Shown: piece by piece, positions 21,638 to 31,900 of the stretch
Layout: each line of letters begins with the position of its first letter
Numbering within the stretch: position 1 is the first letter of the stretch
Assembly: GCA_963727245.1 (NCBI GenBank)
Contig: CAVSFO010000013.1
Location: 124,001 to 188,000 of the forward strand
DNA: 64,000 nucleotides
Direction of reading: 5' to 3'
Origin: JBKQVT01 sp963727245
Lineage (GTDB): Bacteria > Planctomycetota > Planctomycetia > Pirellulales > Thermoguttaceae
The notes under the pieces: model-generated
Told to the model about the DNA's origin: nothing
What the model saw: the letters and a program-made list of their open reading frames with translations, nothing else
Databases searched by the model: none
Translations under genes and position numbers: made by a program

Positions 21638-21675
21638 TGGAGACCAGCGGGCTCGAACCGTCAACCCCCGGCTTG
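21638..21675 (-). other. tRNA-Ala 3'-end fragment (candidate attachment site)
   Basis: 38 nt matching positions 23425-23462 of the complete tRNA-Ala with two differences: discriminator base, acceptor 3' strand, T arm (GGTTCGAGCC) and variable loop up to the anticodon stem, where identity stops. Both are on the minus strand and they bracket a 1.75-kb stretch of lower GC, as expected for attL/attR of an element that used the tRNA 3' end. Confidence 0.65.
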
Positions 21676-21995
21676 AGAATCGCTCATTGCCGATGACTGG
21701 CAACGACGTAAAGTGTTAAGCGTCCGCCACTTCCGCCATTCTAATGCGTACGACTTTTTCTGCCGGATGGTCTGATCCGCCATGATTTGCATGGCTTCCC
21801 CCTACAAAGTCGTACACAACCTCCGCACCCGCTGTCTGGCTTGCATCGACCGGCTAATTGCACGGCCTCCCCTGCGGGTGTAGGATTCCCATAGTGATGA
21901 TTGCTTGTTCGGCGTGGTGCTGAATGTCGCTCGGTCGGCGCGAGCTTCTGCTATGTAATCTGCACTCCGCTGGAACTGATTGAGGAGGAATCGCC

Positions 21996-22187
21996 GTGAT
22001 TGACGACCCCATCGTAGCCGAGGTCCGCAAGGCCCGAGACGAGTACGCCCGACGCTTCAATTACGACTTGGACGCGATCTGCAACGACTTGCAACAGCGG
22101 CAGGCCGAGCCGGGCAGAAAGCTTGTCTCATTCCCGCCGAAGCGATCGAAAGCCGTCGTCGGGGGCCGTGTTGATCGCAAGGAATGA
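21996..22187 (+). CDS. Small conserved hypothetical protein
   Basis: 63 aa, GTG start behind a strong GAGGAGG site. Sequence is charged and helical (VAEVRKARDEYARRFNYDLD then AICNDLQQRQAEPG). I believe similar short proteins are common in planctomycetes and cyanobacteria, sometimes next to toxin-antitoxin genes, but no partner toxin is visible here. It lies inside the tRNA-bounded insert. Confidence 0.6.
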   Translation: MIDDPIVAEVRKARDEYARRFNYDLDAICNDLQQRQAEPGRKLVSFPPKRSKAVVGGRVDRKE

Positions 22188-22332
22188 GCCGGTCGGCGGT
22201 TCGTCCGGGAAGGGAACAAGGGGTCAGAACGATTTAAAAAATAGTCCAGCCCCTTTCCCCTTCCGATGCACTCCCGCGACATTAGCGCACCGTCCGAGCC
22301 GCAATACGCCCGGCTCACGCTGGAGAAACAAG

Positions 22333-22863
22333 ATGCCCGAAGGTGATCTTCACAAAGAATTCTGCCAAAAATGGGGAATCATAACCATATACTGCCCATA
22401 CGGCCTGTACAACAGGAAGGGGTGCCCCCTTGACGCCAAGAGAAAGCATTGCGGCGACTTAAGAAACGGTGCCGGAAGAAAGTGTTGGCATCACCTTCAC
22501 GATGACGTACTAAAGAATGCCGGTTATTCATCAGGCAAACCGCTGACAATCGAACGATGTAGCCGGTGGGTGAGAGGCTTGTTGCGGGACAAGATGGAAC
22601 GCTATTTCGGCGAATTCTGTTCTCAGTTGTCGGATGTTGATTGTGAGAAAGCGCGAAAAGTCCGATTGTGCTGGACGGCTCATCTGGTGGCCGATTTTGC
22701 TAGCAGCGACTGGTGGTGCGGGACCGGACAGAAAATGAAATACCGTAACATCAAAGACCCACGGTTCCGGGAATTTGTGACCGAGGTTGGTGAACCCATC
22801 TTATCCCCTTACAAGATCGACGCCAGCGCAGCCGAAGAGACTCTTGGACGCCTACCACCGTAG
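22333..22863 (+). CDS. Hypothetical Cys/His-rich protein in tRNA-bounded insert
   Basis: 176 aa, not recognised. Begins MPEGDLHKEFCQKWG; the N-terminal third has a possible metal-binding pattern (CPYGLYNRKGCPLDAKRKHC, then CWHHLHDD). No signal peptide. GC content is about 50% by eye against well over 60% around it, and codon choice is correspondingly A/T-richer, which points to transfer. The start has only a weak site (GGAGAAACAAG). No neighbouring mobility gene was found. Confidence 0.55.
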   Translation: MPEGDLHKEFCQKWGIITIYCPYGLYNRKGCPLDAKRKHCGDLRNGAGRKCWHHLHDDVLKNAGYSSGKPLTIERCSRWVRGLLRDKMERYFGEFCSQLSDVDCEKARKVRLCWTAHLVADFASSDWWCGTGQKMKYRNIKDPRFREFVTEVGEPILSPYKIDASAAEETLGRLPP

Positions 22864-23120
22864 ACGCCGTTGGCGACGATACCGGCGGCGACGGATAGAA
22901 CTCTCGGGCATCTTGCGGGCCGGGCTGTCGGCTGGCGATCCTGGCGGATCATCATCGCCGATTGCGGCGAGCCGGCGGCAAGGCGGCAACGCCGCGGGGC
23001 AACTGGCGGCATAGTCGCCGGGCGGATCGTTGCGGAAGTAGCGGAGCGGATCGGCGGGCAAGGCGGCCGGCGCGACTGCCGCCAGTGCGGAGGGTTCGTC
23101 GGCTGGGGGAAGTGGTGTGC
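22864..23120. other. Gene-free stretch
   Basis: GC-rich, rich in CGGCGG-type words; open frames exist on both strands but have low-complexity Ala/Pro/Arg translations and no ribosome-binding site. I see nothing else in it. Confidence 0.4.
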
Positions 23121-23342
23121 CTAAGTCGGTTGCGCTGCCGGTAAGCGTTCGATATTCGCAATGTGCAGCAAGGCGCAACAAATTACCCGGTCCGAATCCG
23201 GGATGCCAATGACCAGCGTGGTTTTGAGGAGAATGGCGAACTCGGGATGGGGAATTTCATAGACTTCGCCGTTCGACAGATGGACTTGGAGCGGTTGAAA
23301 CGGCTGCCTGGTAAGAAATTCTCGGACGGTTTCCGCATTCAT
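23121..23342 (-). CDS. Small conserved hypothetical protein
   Basis: 73 aa, start at 23342 with AAAGGCGG upstream. Begins MNAETVREFLTRQPFQPLQV and contains LSNGEVYEIPHPEFAILL followed by a short beta-rich segment. Compact, no membrane segment, no cysteine motif beyond ICC. I recall the pattern N-G-x-x-Y-x-I-x-H-P-E from widespread short planctomycete/verrucomicrobial proteins but cannot give a function. Confidence 0.6.
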   Translation of the reverse strand: MNAETVREFLTRQPFQPLQVHLSNGEVYEIPHPEFAILLKTTLVIGIPDSDRVICCALLHIANIERLPAAQPT

Positions 23343-23424
23343 CGTTCCGCCTTTCGAAAAGGACCTCCCACTTCCCACACTACAATTATACCAAAACAAC
23401 CCGCTGGCAACGGGCTGCTTGGAG

Positions 23425-23497
23425 TGGAGACGAACGGGCTCGAACCGTCAACCCCCGGCTTGCAAAGCCGGTGCTCTCCCAATTGAGCTACGTCCCC
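23425..23497 (-). tRNA. tRNA-Ala (TGC)
   Basis: 73 nt without CCA. Acceptor stem GGGGACG/CGTCTCC has the G3-U70 wobble pair diagnostic of tRNA-Ala; D arm GCTC-AATTGGG-AGAGC; anticodon stem CCGGC/GCCGG with loop TTTGCAA (anticodon TGC); T arm GACGGTTCGAGCCCGTT; discriminator A. The CCA end is not encoded. Its 3' 38 nt are duplicated at 21638. Confidence 0.96.
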
Positions 23498-23609
23498 ATT
23501 GAAGAACAACCCAAGCAGGATAACAGCCCCCCGCCTCGGCGGCAAGGAGGGGGCGAGGGAAGCAGGCGTAGCGGCGCGGGCAAGGAAAGTCGCTTTCTGT
23601 CGGGCAGTT

Positions 23610-23780
23610 CCCACCCGATGCAACGGGTGGGCTTGGGGAGTTGAAAAAAAATTCACGGTTCGCAGGACGAAGTAATCCCACCCGATGCAACGGGTGGGCT
23701 TGGGGAGTTGAAAAAGGGCCGATTCGCGGTTCGTAGGGCAGAGCAGTCCCGCCCGTTGCAACGCGTGGGCGTGGGGAGGA
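23610..23780. repeat. Three tandem copies of a ~70-bp repeat
   Basis: Units start at 23610, 23677 and 23748. Each has the palindrome CCCACCCGATGCAACGGGTG followed by GGCTTGGGGAGTTGAAAAA; the third is diverged (CCCGCCCGTTGCAACGCGTG). Lies between the tRNA-Ala and the TolC gene end. Three units with internal palindromes and no spacer diversity: not CRISPR. Confidence 0.75.
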
Positions 23781-23781
23781 C

Positions 23782-25269
23782 TTACCGGCCGGGAACCGAT
23801 ACGGCCGGCAGCGGCTGGCCGACGGCCCGTTCCAATTCCGCCTGCCGGCGCTGGTAGTCGGCCAGGGCCGCGTAATAGCGCTCCCGCTGACCGTGGAATT
23901 GACGCTCGGCGTCGATCAGCCGCAGGAAGTCCACCTTGCCGGCCGTATAGTTGGCCTGCGCCGAGCGCAGGCTGTGTTCCGAGGCCGGTAGGATCCGCTC
24001 GGCGAACAGCGCGATCACTTGCCGCTGCTGGACCAGCCGATCGCAGGCCGCCTGCACCTCGTAGCGGACCTGGTCGAGCCGGTCCTGATATTCGGCCCGC
24101 CGCTGGGCCACCCGGGCCGCGGCCTGGCGGATTGCCGCCGCGCGGTGCTCGCCCTGCAAGGGCACGTTGAGATTCATCCCCACTTGCGGCCGAATGTCGA
24201 CCGGCATGAAGGCGTCGTACTTGGCCACCAACTCGACGTCGGGATAATACTCGCGGCCGGCCAGCTCCAAGTTGGCTTCCTCCATGCGGATGCGGGCCAA
24301 CTGCGCCAGCAATTCCGGCCGGCATTGCACGGCCGACTGCCGCAGGGCCTCGACGTTGGGCAGCGCGTCGGCCACGGCCACCTGCGCCGGCGGCGGCGGC
24401 AACGGACAGTCGGCCGCCCGATGGAGCAAGGTGTTGATCCGGGCCATGGACACGCGACGGTCGCGCTCCAGTTCGGCGCGGCGGCTTTCCAAGTCGGCCA
24501 GATCAACGTCGGCCTGGAGCACGTCCTGCTGGCTGGCCTGCGCCACCTCGTACTTGTCCTTGGCGATCTGGCGAAACTCCTGCAACAGCGCGGCCGTGGC
24601 CCGATTCACTTCCGCCTCCCGCACCGCCTGGTAATAGTCGGCCAAGGCCATCTTGGCCATCTCGGCCAGTTGCAACCGGGCATCGCCCAGCTCGCCGCGG
24701 GCGGCGTCGGCTTCCGCCGTGGCGGCGGCGCCCCGCAGCGCCCGCTTGCCGGCCCAGGGCAGCTTCTGCGACGCCTCGACCATCCAGCCGCCGTTTTGCT
24801 GGAGCCCCACGCCGCCGGGGCTCACTGCGAAGCCGAACATCGGATCTTCCCACGACGTCACCTGCGGATAGCGCTCGGCGGCCGCCTGAGCCGCTGCGGC
24901 GGCGGCTTCCAACGACGGGTTGCGCGCCTCCACTTCCGCCACCAGCCGCTCGGGCGACACTTCGGTCTGGCCGGCAAACGGATCGTTCTCCGGCGGGGCA
25001 GCGAGCCCCGGAGGCGAGCCGGGGGATGACTCGACGATGAACGGCGTTGGCGCCGACACTGGGGAAGACGCCGAGGCGAGGACGACCGCGCCCGGCGCCG
25101 GCACAGGCATGACCGGCTGGGCTGGGGCCGGGTACGCGGGCGTGGAGAGCGTGGCCGTCGCCACGGGCTGCGCGGGCCTGGGCGCCGAGACGCAGCCGGT
25201 CGAGTCGCCCAGGAGCATGATCGACAGGGCCAGCGCCAGCCGGCGGATCGTTGTCGAGCGGCTTATCAT
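23782..25269 (-). CDS. TolC-family outer-membrane efflux lipoprotein
   Basis: 495 aa, intact. Trimeric channel through outer membrane and periplasm for efflux or type I export. N-terminal hydrophobic segment ends GDSTGC, a plausible lipobox, then ~75 residues of Pro/Ala-rich linker, then two outer-membrane-efflux repeats: VEARNPSLEAAAAAAQAAAE, the long helices (QQDVLQADVDLADLESRRAE, TLLHRA) and NYTAGKVDFLRLIDAERQFH near the end. The ribosome-binding site is weak. The likely partners, HlyD and ABC genes, are 8 kb away and transcribed on the other strand, so partnership is uncertain. Confidence 0.88.
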   Translation of the reverse strand: MISRSTTIRRLALALSIMLLGDSTGCVSAPRPAQPVATATLSTPAYPAPAQPVMPVPAPGAVVLASASSPVSAPTPFIVESSPGSPPGLAAPPENDPFAGQTEVSPERLVAEVEARNPSLEAAAAAAQAAAERYPQVTSWEDPMFGFAVSPGGVGLQQNGGWMVEASQKLPWAGKRALRGAAATAEADAARGELGDARLQLAEMAKMALADYYQAVREAEVNRATAALLQEFRQIAKDKYEVAQASQQDVLQADVDLADLESRRAELERDRRVSMARINTLLHRAADCPLPPPPAQVAVADALPNVEALRQSAVQCRPELLAQLARIRMEEANLELAGREYYPDVELVAKYDAFMPVDIRPQVGMNLNVPLQGEHRAAAIRQAAARVAQRRAEYQDRLDQVRYEVQAACDRLVQQRQVIALFAERILPASEHSLRSAQANYTAGKVDFLRLIDAERQFHGQRERYYAALADYQRRQAELERAVGQPLPAVSVPGR

Positions 25270-25459
25270 GTCCGATGCAACCTTTGGGTGTTAACCCCTC
25301 GGTGCGCATCGGCGCCGCCCAGCCGGCACCTCTAGAATTCTCTCTAAAACCCCCAAGCGCGGAATCTTCGGCACATGCCGCCCAAATTTCCGAGGGGGAC
25401 AGTCCCCGACTTCTTCGGCAAATGATGCCCAGTTTCGCTGGCTTATCCTACCGGAGGGA

Positions 25460-27041
25460 TCACGACGCCGTGGCCGGCATGTCGAGTTTCGGGCTGGTCA
25501 GGCCGATTTTCGCGATAATAAAGTAGAGCACGAAACCGACGATGAAGGCGGCCACCGGGGGCACGGGGACCAGGTTTTGCTTGTCGGCCAGGGCGGGGAC
25601 CCAGGGCGTCAGCAAGGCGGCGACCATGTTGAAGGCGCCGACAGCGAAGCCGACGATCCAGGAGATCCAGCCGGCGGGGTTGAAGCCTGCCCGCGGCCCG
25701 GCCCACTTTCGTCCGGCCAGCAGGTAGTCGGCCAACATGGCGCCGCAGACGGGTCCGAACGAGGCGCCGATGACCTCGAAGATTCTGCCGACGTGGTCCG
25801 CCGCACCGGTCACCGCCAGCGCCACGGCTACCAGCGTGCCGATGCCGACCGAAAGCAGCGGTGGGACCTTCGGCAGCGTCGTCTTGAAGCTGTTGGCCGC
25901 GATGAACGCCGAGAAGCAGCCGCCGGGGAACGACGAGATCGCCAACAGGATCATGATGACGTTCGCCACCTCCTTGAATTGCATGATCGGACTGATCGTC
26001 TCGCCCCTGCCGCGAACGGCGCTCATCAGGTCGAGCGGATTGAGGCTGCCCGCCACGCTTGCCGGAACCATGGTGCCGCCGTAGGCGCCGGCAACGACAA
26101 GGATGGCCAGGCCGCCGGCGATGACGGTGGCCAGGGTGACGCCGACCAATCCGCCCCACTGCACGTCGGAACCGTTGCGGCTGTTGGAGGCGATGTCGGT
26201 GCCCGCCGCGCCGGCCGTGGCGAAGAAGCCAACGACGTAGGTGAGGAGAAAGGCGAACACTCCCCAGGTTCCCAAGGGAGCTGCTGGGGCGGCTTGGGGT
26301 TTGTTTTCGCCGGCGGGAGCCTTCTCTGTTTCGGCCGTTGCGTTGGTGCGGGAGGCGGGCGCCTCCGCGCTGGGCTTCGCGTCCGTGGCGGCGGCCGGGG
26401 CCATTTCCAACACCGCGGTCTGCTCAGGATTGAATGTCCCAATCCCACCCGCCGTCTTCACCACCAACAGAATGAGCACCGCCAGCGGAATCAACGGCAG
26501 ATACGTGGCCACTCTGGCCACGTATCGAATGCCCTTCAGTCCGACAAAGCCGCAAATCACGGCGAAGGCGGTTGCGATGAGGCCATGGGCGAGCGATGGG
26601 TGCCACACGGGCCCGCTTGCGCCGATCCCAAAGCACTGACACAGCAACACCGCCACGGCATAGGCGTTGACCGCCAGCCAGCCAAATTGCAGCAGGCCCA
26701 TCAGGAGCCCCGGCATGAAGAGCCCGCCCGTGACGCCGTAGGTCGAGGTGCCGACCACGTAGAGCGGCAGGCCGGTCTTCATTCCCAGCAACCCGGGCAC
26801 AAGATAAAAGAAGAAGTGGCAGATGAGGGCGGCGAGCACCAATCCTAATAATGCGGTTCCAACGCCCTGCGAAAGAGCACCCCCCAAGGGTTTCGCGTCT
26901 CCCCCGACGGCGATCTTTTGCCAGAAGACGAACCAGAGCATGATGCCCGCGTAGGTGGGGGCGACGTTCTTGTACCAGGCTCGCGCGATTGGCGGCCGGC
27001 ACCGGCTTGGCCGCGGCAACATAGGACGGTAGCGACGACAT
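25460..27041 (-). CDS. NCS1-family cytosine/purine-type permease, frameshifted
   Basis: About 527 aa. Twelve or so membrane helices; family signatures WYKNVAPTYAGIMLWFVFWQ at the start of TM1 and SYGVTGG-like STYGVTGGLFMPGLLMG in the next. NCS1 carriers take up nucleobases, hydantoins or vitamins with H+ or Na+. Start at 27041 (MSSLPSYVAAAKPVPAANRA) with GGGAGGGAG upstream; the frame breaks near 26985 between NRA and WYKNVAP. An unusual ~50-residue Ala/Glu/Pro-rich cytoplasmic or periplasmic loop (DAKPSAEAPASRTNATAETE) interrupts the middle. Substrate not readable from sequence. Confidence 0.82.
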
Positions 27042-27237
27042 AAGAGACTCCCTCCCGCAAGAAATCGTGAATTGTGAGCCAAAATTGTCACGCCCCAGAG
27101 AAGCCGGAGCAGGTAAAGCGAAGTATACAAACTGGAGGAAAGAAATAAAACACCGCTTCACGGCAAATTTGGGAGGCCACGGCGAATCGGGCCGGCAGGG
27201 AAAGCGTGGACTGGGGCCTCGTAAACTGCGTATTCAA

Positions 27238-27358
27238 TGTCCCCTCTCCCGCCGGGAGAGGGTTGGGGTGAGGGCCTTGGATCGAACAGTCCCTCGCCGT
27301 GTTCTTGGCTTCTCCCGCGCCCTCACCCCCTGCCCCTCTCCCGGAGGGAGAGGGGGGA
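27238..27358. repeat. CCCTCTCCC inverted repeat region
   Basis: CCCCTCTCCCGCCGGGAGAG then GTTGGGGTGAGGGC; the mirror copy CCCTCACCCC...CCTCTCCCGGAGGGAGAG follows. A related copy is at 51793-51862. Confidence 0.7.
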
Positions 27359-27524
27359 TTGCCGCGCGGGCGTGCGAAACCGCAAACGAAGTTCGACGCA
27401 GCGCGTGATTTTTGACCCAGCCCCCTGCTTCGGGGCCCCCATTCTTCCCTTGACCTCTAAAGCATTCCCAGAGTACCATATCCTGCTTATTTTATCGCTT
27501 GACGATTGGGGCGGTGACGCGCGC

Positions 27525-28891
27525 ATGCGTTGGACTACAAGCAAGCAACTTGTTCTGGTGCTGGGACTGGCGCTCGGGGTCCGCCTGGTCGCGGGGGTCT
27601 ATTGGCAGTCGCGCCACCCGGACCACTTCAGCATGGGCGACAGCGACGGCTATTTCACCCTCGGCCGGGCGATCGCCGAAGGCCGCCCCTACGAGTATGG
27701 CCCCCAGCAGGCGCAGATTTTCCGTACCCCGGGCTATCCGGCGATTTTGGCGCCGGTGTTCCGGCTGGCGGGCGGGCACGCCGTCCTGGCCGCCCGCTTG
27801 GAAAACGCCCTGCTGGGCACGTTGGCGGTTGCCGGCGTGTGGTGGCTGTCGAGGCAACTGTTCGGCCCGCGGGCGGCATTGCTGGCGGCCGCCCTGGCCG
27901 CCTTCTATCCCGAGTCGATCGCCGCCAGCGCCATGGTTCTCAGCGACACGCCGTTTTGCGCGTTGATGCTCTTGCAGCTCGGCCTCTGGACGGCGGCGTG
28001 GAAAGTGGGAGCGGAAAAAGGGGACAGTCCCCATTTGCCGGCACGGCCCGGAGGGTGCTGCGCACAAATGGGGACTGTCCCCTTTTTCCGCGTGCTGTTG
28101 GCGGTGGCCGCCGGGTTGGTCGCCGGCGCGGCGACCCTGGTGAGGCCCAGTTGGCTGCTGTTCACGCCCCTGGCGGCGATGGCCGGCGTGCTCGTCCACG
28201 GCCGCCGGGCGGCAGACGCCCGTAATCCGCGCTGGAGGCACTTGGCTGATCGGCGTGTTCATGGTGGCGCCGATGCTTTTGGTCATGACGCCGTGGTGGC
28301 TGCGCAGCCGCAGGCTGACCGGCCATTTCGTGCCCACGACGCTGCAGGTCGGCGCCAGCCTTTACGACGGCTTGAGCCCGCAAGCCAGCGGGGCCAGCAA
28401 CATGAAGCCCGTGGCGGAGTTCGAGCGGCTGTTCCGCGAGCGCCACCCGGCCGAGGAAGACGAAACGCCGGCCGAGTACGAGTATCGCGTCGACGCCCGC
28501 TTGCGGGAAGCGGCTTTGGGCTGGCTGGGCACCGAGCCGGCGGCGGCGCTGCGGCTGGCCGGGACCAAGTTTCTGCGGACCTGGAACGTGTGGCCGAACG
28601 AAGCGAGTTTTTCCGCGTGGCCCGTGCGGCTGGCGGTCGCCGTCACGTACTTGCCGCTGTTGTTGCTGGGTTTGGCGGGCGTAGTGCGCGACGCTTCGCT
28701 GCGGCTGGCCGTACTGGCTATGTTGGTTTCCGGCGTTGTACTTCAGCGCCTTGCACGCCGTATTCGTGGGATCGATTCGCTATCGCCAGCCGGCCATGCT
28801 GGCCCTGATCGCGCTGGCGGCAGGCGTGATCGTAAGCTGGTGCCCGGACGGCCGCGCCGAGGGCGGCCGGGGGAAGGTGGAAGAAGGCTGA
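27525..28891 (+). CDS. GT39/PMT-like membrane glycosyltransferase, frameshifted
   Basis: About 455 aa, multiple membrane helices. Pattern of lipid-linked-sugar glycosyltransferases (GT39/ArnT/PMT_2): acidic pair in MGDSDGYFTLGRAIAEG soon after TM1, GYPAILAPVF, then alternating helices. These enzymes glycosylate proteins or envelope lipids on the periplasmic side. Frames break near 28230 (before WLIGVFMVAPMLLV) and 28745 (GVVYFSALHAVFVGSIRYRQ), the last encoding the family's C-terminal RYR. A 78-bp palindromic repeat at 28012-28089 is inserted in frame (see findings). Stop 28889-28891, 35 bp before the AsmA-like gene. Confidence 0.75.
28012..28089. repeat. GGGGACAGTCCCC inverted repeat inside a gene
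   Basis: GAAAAAGGGGACAGTCCCC at the left pairs with GGGGACTGTCCCCTTTTTCC at the right, around a GC-rich centre. 78 bp, a multiple of three, wholly inside the glycosyltransferase coding sequence and keeping its frame. Confidence 0.8.
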
Positions 28892-28926
28892 TCCAAGGTA
28901 ACGGAAGCGTCCTCAACCAGGGAGGG

Positions 28927-31900
28927 TTGTCGGCCATCGTCGCTCGCCTGATCGGCTGCTGTTGGTTCGTTTTCAAATGGGGGCTGGCCCTCAGCGTGGT
29001 CGGTGCTGCGCTGGCGGTGCCCTATTTCTATCGTCACCTCGACGAGAAGATCAGCCAGCAGGTCCAGTTGCGGCTGGCCCAGCAGTACCCGGGACTCAAG
29101 GTGACGATCGGCTCGGCCACGCTGGTCAAGGGTGAGGGAATTTCGATCCGCGGCTTGTCGATCCTGGAACTCGGCGCCGAGGGTCCGGCCGCCGAGTTGC
29201 TCACGTACGACGAATGTTTCCTGCATTGCCGCACCGATTTGCAGGACTTGCTCACCGGCGACCTGGAAGTGACCCAGGTGACGATTCGTCACCCCACGCT
29301 GCGCATGACGCACCGGCCCAACGGGAGTTGGAGCACGGCCAAGCTCTTGCCGCTGCCGAAGCTGAGTAAGCGGCCGCCGCAAGTGACGGTCGAGAACGGC
29401 ACGGTCGAAATCTTCGACCCCTTGAAGAACCCCTCCAGCACGCTGACGCTACGGGACATCAACCTGACGCTGACGCCGCCGGCCGGCGAGGGACCGTCGG
29501 AGAACCGCAGCCTGCAAGGCACCGTGAGCGGCGACTACTTCCGCCGCGTGGTTGTCACCGGGGTGGTCGATCCGCACCGGCCGGGATTCTCACTCACCGG
29601 CTCGGTCGAGGGCCTGGAGATTTGCCCCGCCCTGCGCGACGCCCTGCCCGGCGCCGTGGCGGAGAAACTCGGCATGTTGGGGGCCCTGCGCGGCGAGGGC
29701 GCAGCAAAGTTCCGCGTCGCCTACGATCCGGCGGCGGCGACGCCCCTGGAATTCAACGTCAGCGGCCGCCTGGTCCACGGCCTGCTGGACGATCCCCGCC
29801 TTCCCCATCCCTTGACCGACATCAACGCCACCGTGCAGCTCAGCAACCAGGGCTTCGCGGTCGAGGACCTGACGGCGCGGAGCAACCAGGCGACGCTCCG
29901 CCTGTCGGCCCACGGCAAGTCGCTGGGGCTGGACCAGCCGCTGCAGGTGGAGGCCAGGATTCGGCAACTGGAGCTGGATCGCCCGTTGCTGGACGCCCTG
30001 CCGGAGAAACTCCAGCAACAGTGGTCCAAGTTTCTTCCGGAGGGCCGGGTCGACGTCGACGCGACGCTGCTCTACGACGGCGGGCACTGGTATCCGCAGT
30101 TGACCGTCCGCTGCCTGGACGTGTCGTTTGCGCACTACAAATTCCGCTATCGCCTGGAGGGCGGCACGGGGACGGTGACGCTGCAGGACGACGTTTTGCA
30201 GGTCAACCTGATGGCCTACGGCGGCAACCAGCCGGTGCGCGTCGACGCCCGCTGGCAGCATCCCCTGTCGGCGCCCGCCGGCTGGATGGAAGTCCGCGGC
30301 GACGATCTGCCGCTGGATGAGAAGCTGCTGGCCGCCCTGCCCGAGCGGTCCCGGGCGCTGGCCAAGTCGCTGGACCTCCACGGCGCGGTCAGCGTCCAGT
30401 ACAACCTCTGGCGGCAGTCGCCGCAGGAGCCGGCCCACCAGCACCTCTTCGCCCGCGTCAATCGCTGCGGGCTCCGCTACGACAAATTCTCCTACCCGCT
30501 GGCCAACGTCCACGGCACGCTGACGATGACCGACGGCAACTGGACCTTCAGCGGCCTGGAGGGGACCAACGGCGCCACCCGCGTCACCTGCGAAGGCGAA
30601 ATGACCACCACCGCCGCCGGCCACGACCTGGCGCTGCGGTTCCGCGCCGGGACGTCCCCCTGGAAGACGAACTGCGCAACGCCCTGCGCCCGGCGCTGCG
30701 GCAGGTCTGGGACGATCTGCGGCCGCGGGGCATCATCGACCTGACGGCGGAGATCAGCTACAAGGACGGACCCAATCTGCTGGGCGTCACCGTCCGCGCC
30801 GAGCCGCACAGCGAAACCACCTCCATCGAGCCCGCCAGGTTCTCCTACCACCTGGAGAAGCTGCAAGGCGTCTTCACCTATCGCAACGGCCGCGTGACGA
30901 TCGAGCGTCTCAAGGCGCAACACCAGGCCGTCAAAGTGGCCGGCGGCGGCTTCTGCGAGTTCCTCCCCGACGGCGGCTGGCACATGCACCTCGCCGGGCT
31001 CAACGTCGACCGGCTGCGGGTCGATCGCGACCTCATGCAGGCCGTGCCCGAGCGACTGCGAAAGACCCTGGCGGAACTCAACCCCACCGGCTCGTCGAGC
31101 CTGCGGGGAAGTCTCGACCTGGCCGGCGGCGCGGCGGCGGGCCAGCCGGTCCGCGCAATGGGAGCTCGCCCTGGGGCTGCAACAGGCCGCCCTCGGCTAC
31201 CCCAGCGACCGGCTGGAAAACATCTGCGGCGGCCTGACCCTCAACGGCGGCTACAACGGCCGCAACTTCTACTCCTGCGGCGAACTGGCGATCGATTCCC
31301 TCATTTACAAGGAACGCCAGTTGACCCGGCTGATGGGACCGCTGTGGATCGACGATCAGCAGGTGCTCTTCGGCGCCGGGGCGGACAAGTGGCGGAGCGA
31401 AGCCTTTCGCGAGAACAGGCCCGCGGGGCAACGCTTCCGCTCCTTGACCGCCGCCCTCTACGGCGGCACCGTCTACGGCGACGCCTGGGTGCTGCTGGGC
31501 GCGGAGCCTCGCTACGGCATCCGCGCCAACCTCGTCGACGGCCAGTTGGCCCGCTGGCGCAGGAAAACCTGGCCGGCCGCCAGAACCTCAAGGGCCGCAT
31601 CATGGCCAGCGTCGAACTCCAGGGCGCCGGCCACACCCGCAATACCCTCAGCGGACGCGGCACGATGCAGCTTCGCGACGCCGACGTCTACGAGCTGCCG
31701 CTGATGATCTCGATGCTCAAGCTGCTGAGCGTCCGCGCCCCCGACGCCAACGCCTTCAGCAGTAGCGACGTCGCCTTCCACGTCCAGGGCGAGCACGTTT
31801 ATTTCGACCACCTCAATTTCACCGGCGACGCCATCAGCCTGCTGGGCCAGGGCGAAATGAACGCGCAGGCGGAGATCCACCTGGCGTTTACGGCCATTGT

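Noticed and set aside
21590..21690. A second tRNA gene
   Set aside because: Only the 3' half is present; identity stops in the anticodon stem and no D arm or acceptor 5' strand follows.
22852..23181. 109-codon minus-strand frame in the tRNA-bounded insert
   Set aside because: Pro/Ala/Arg-rich translation, no ribosome-binding site, overlaps the better supported 73-aa gene at 23121-23342.
23610..23780. Short CRISPR array
   Set aside because: Only three units, spacing 67 and 71 bp with intervening sequence also similar between units, internal palindromes, no cas genes.
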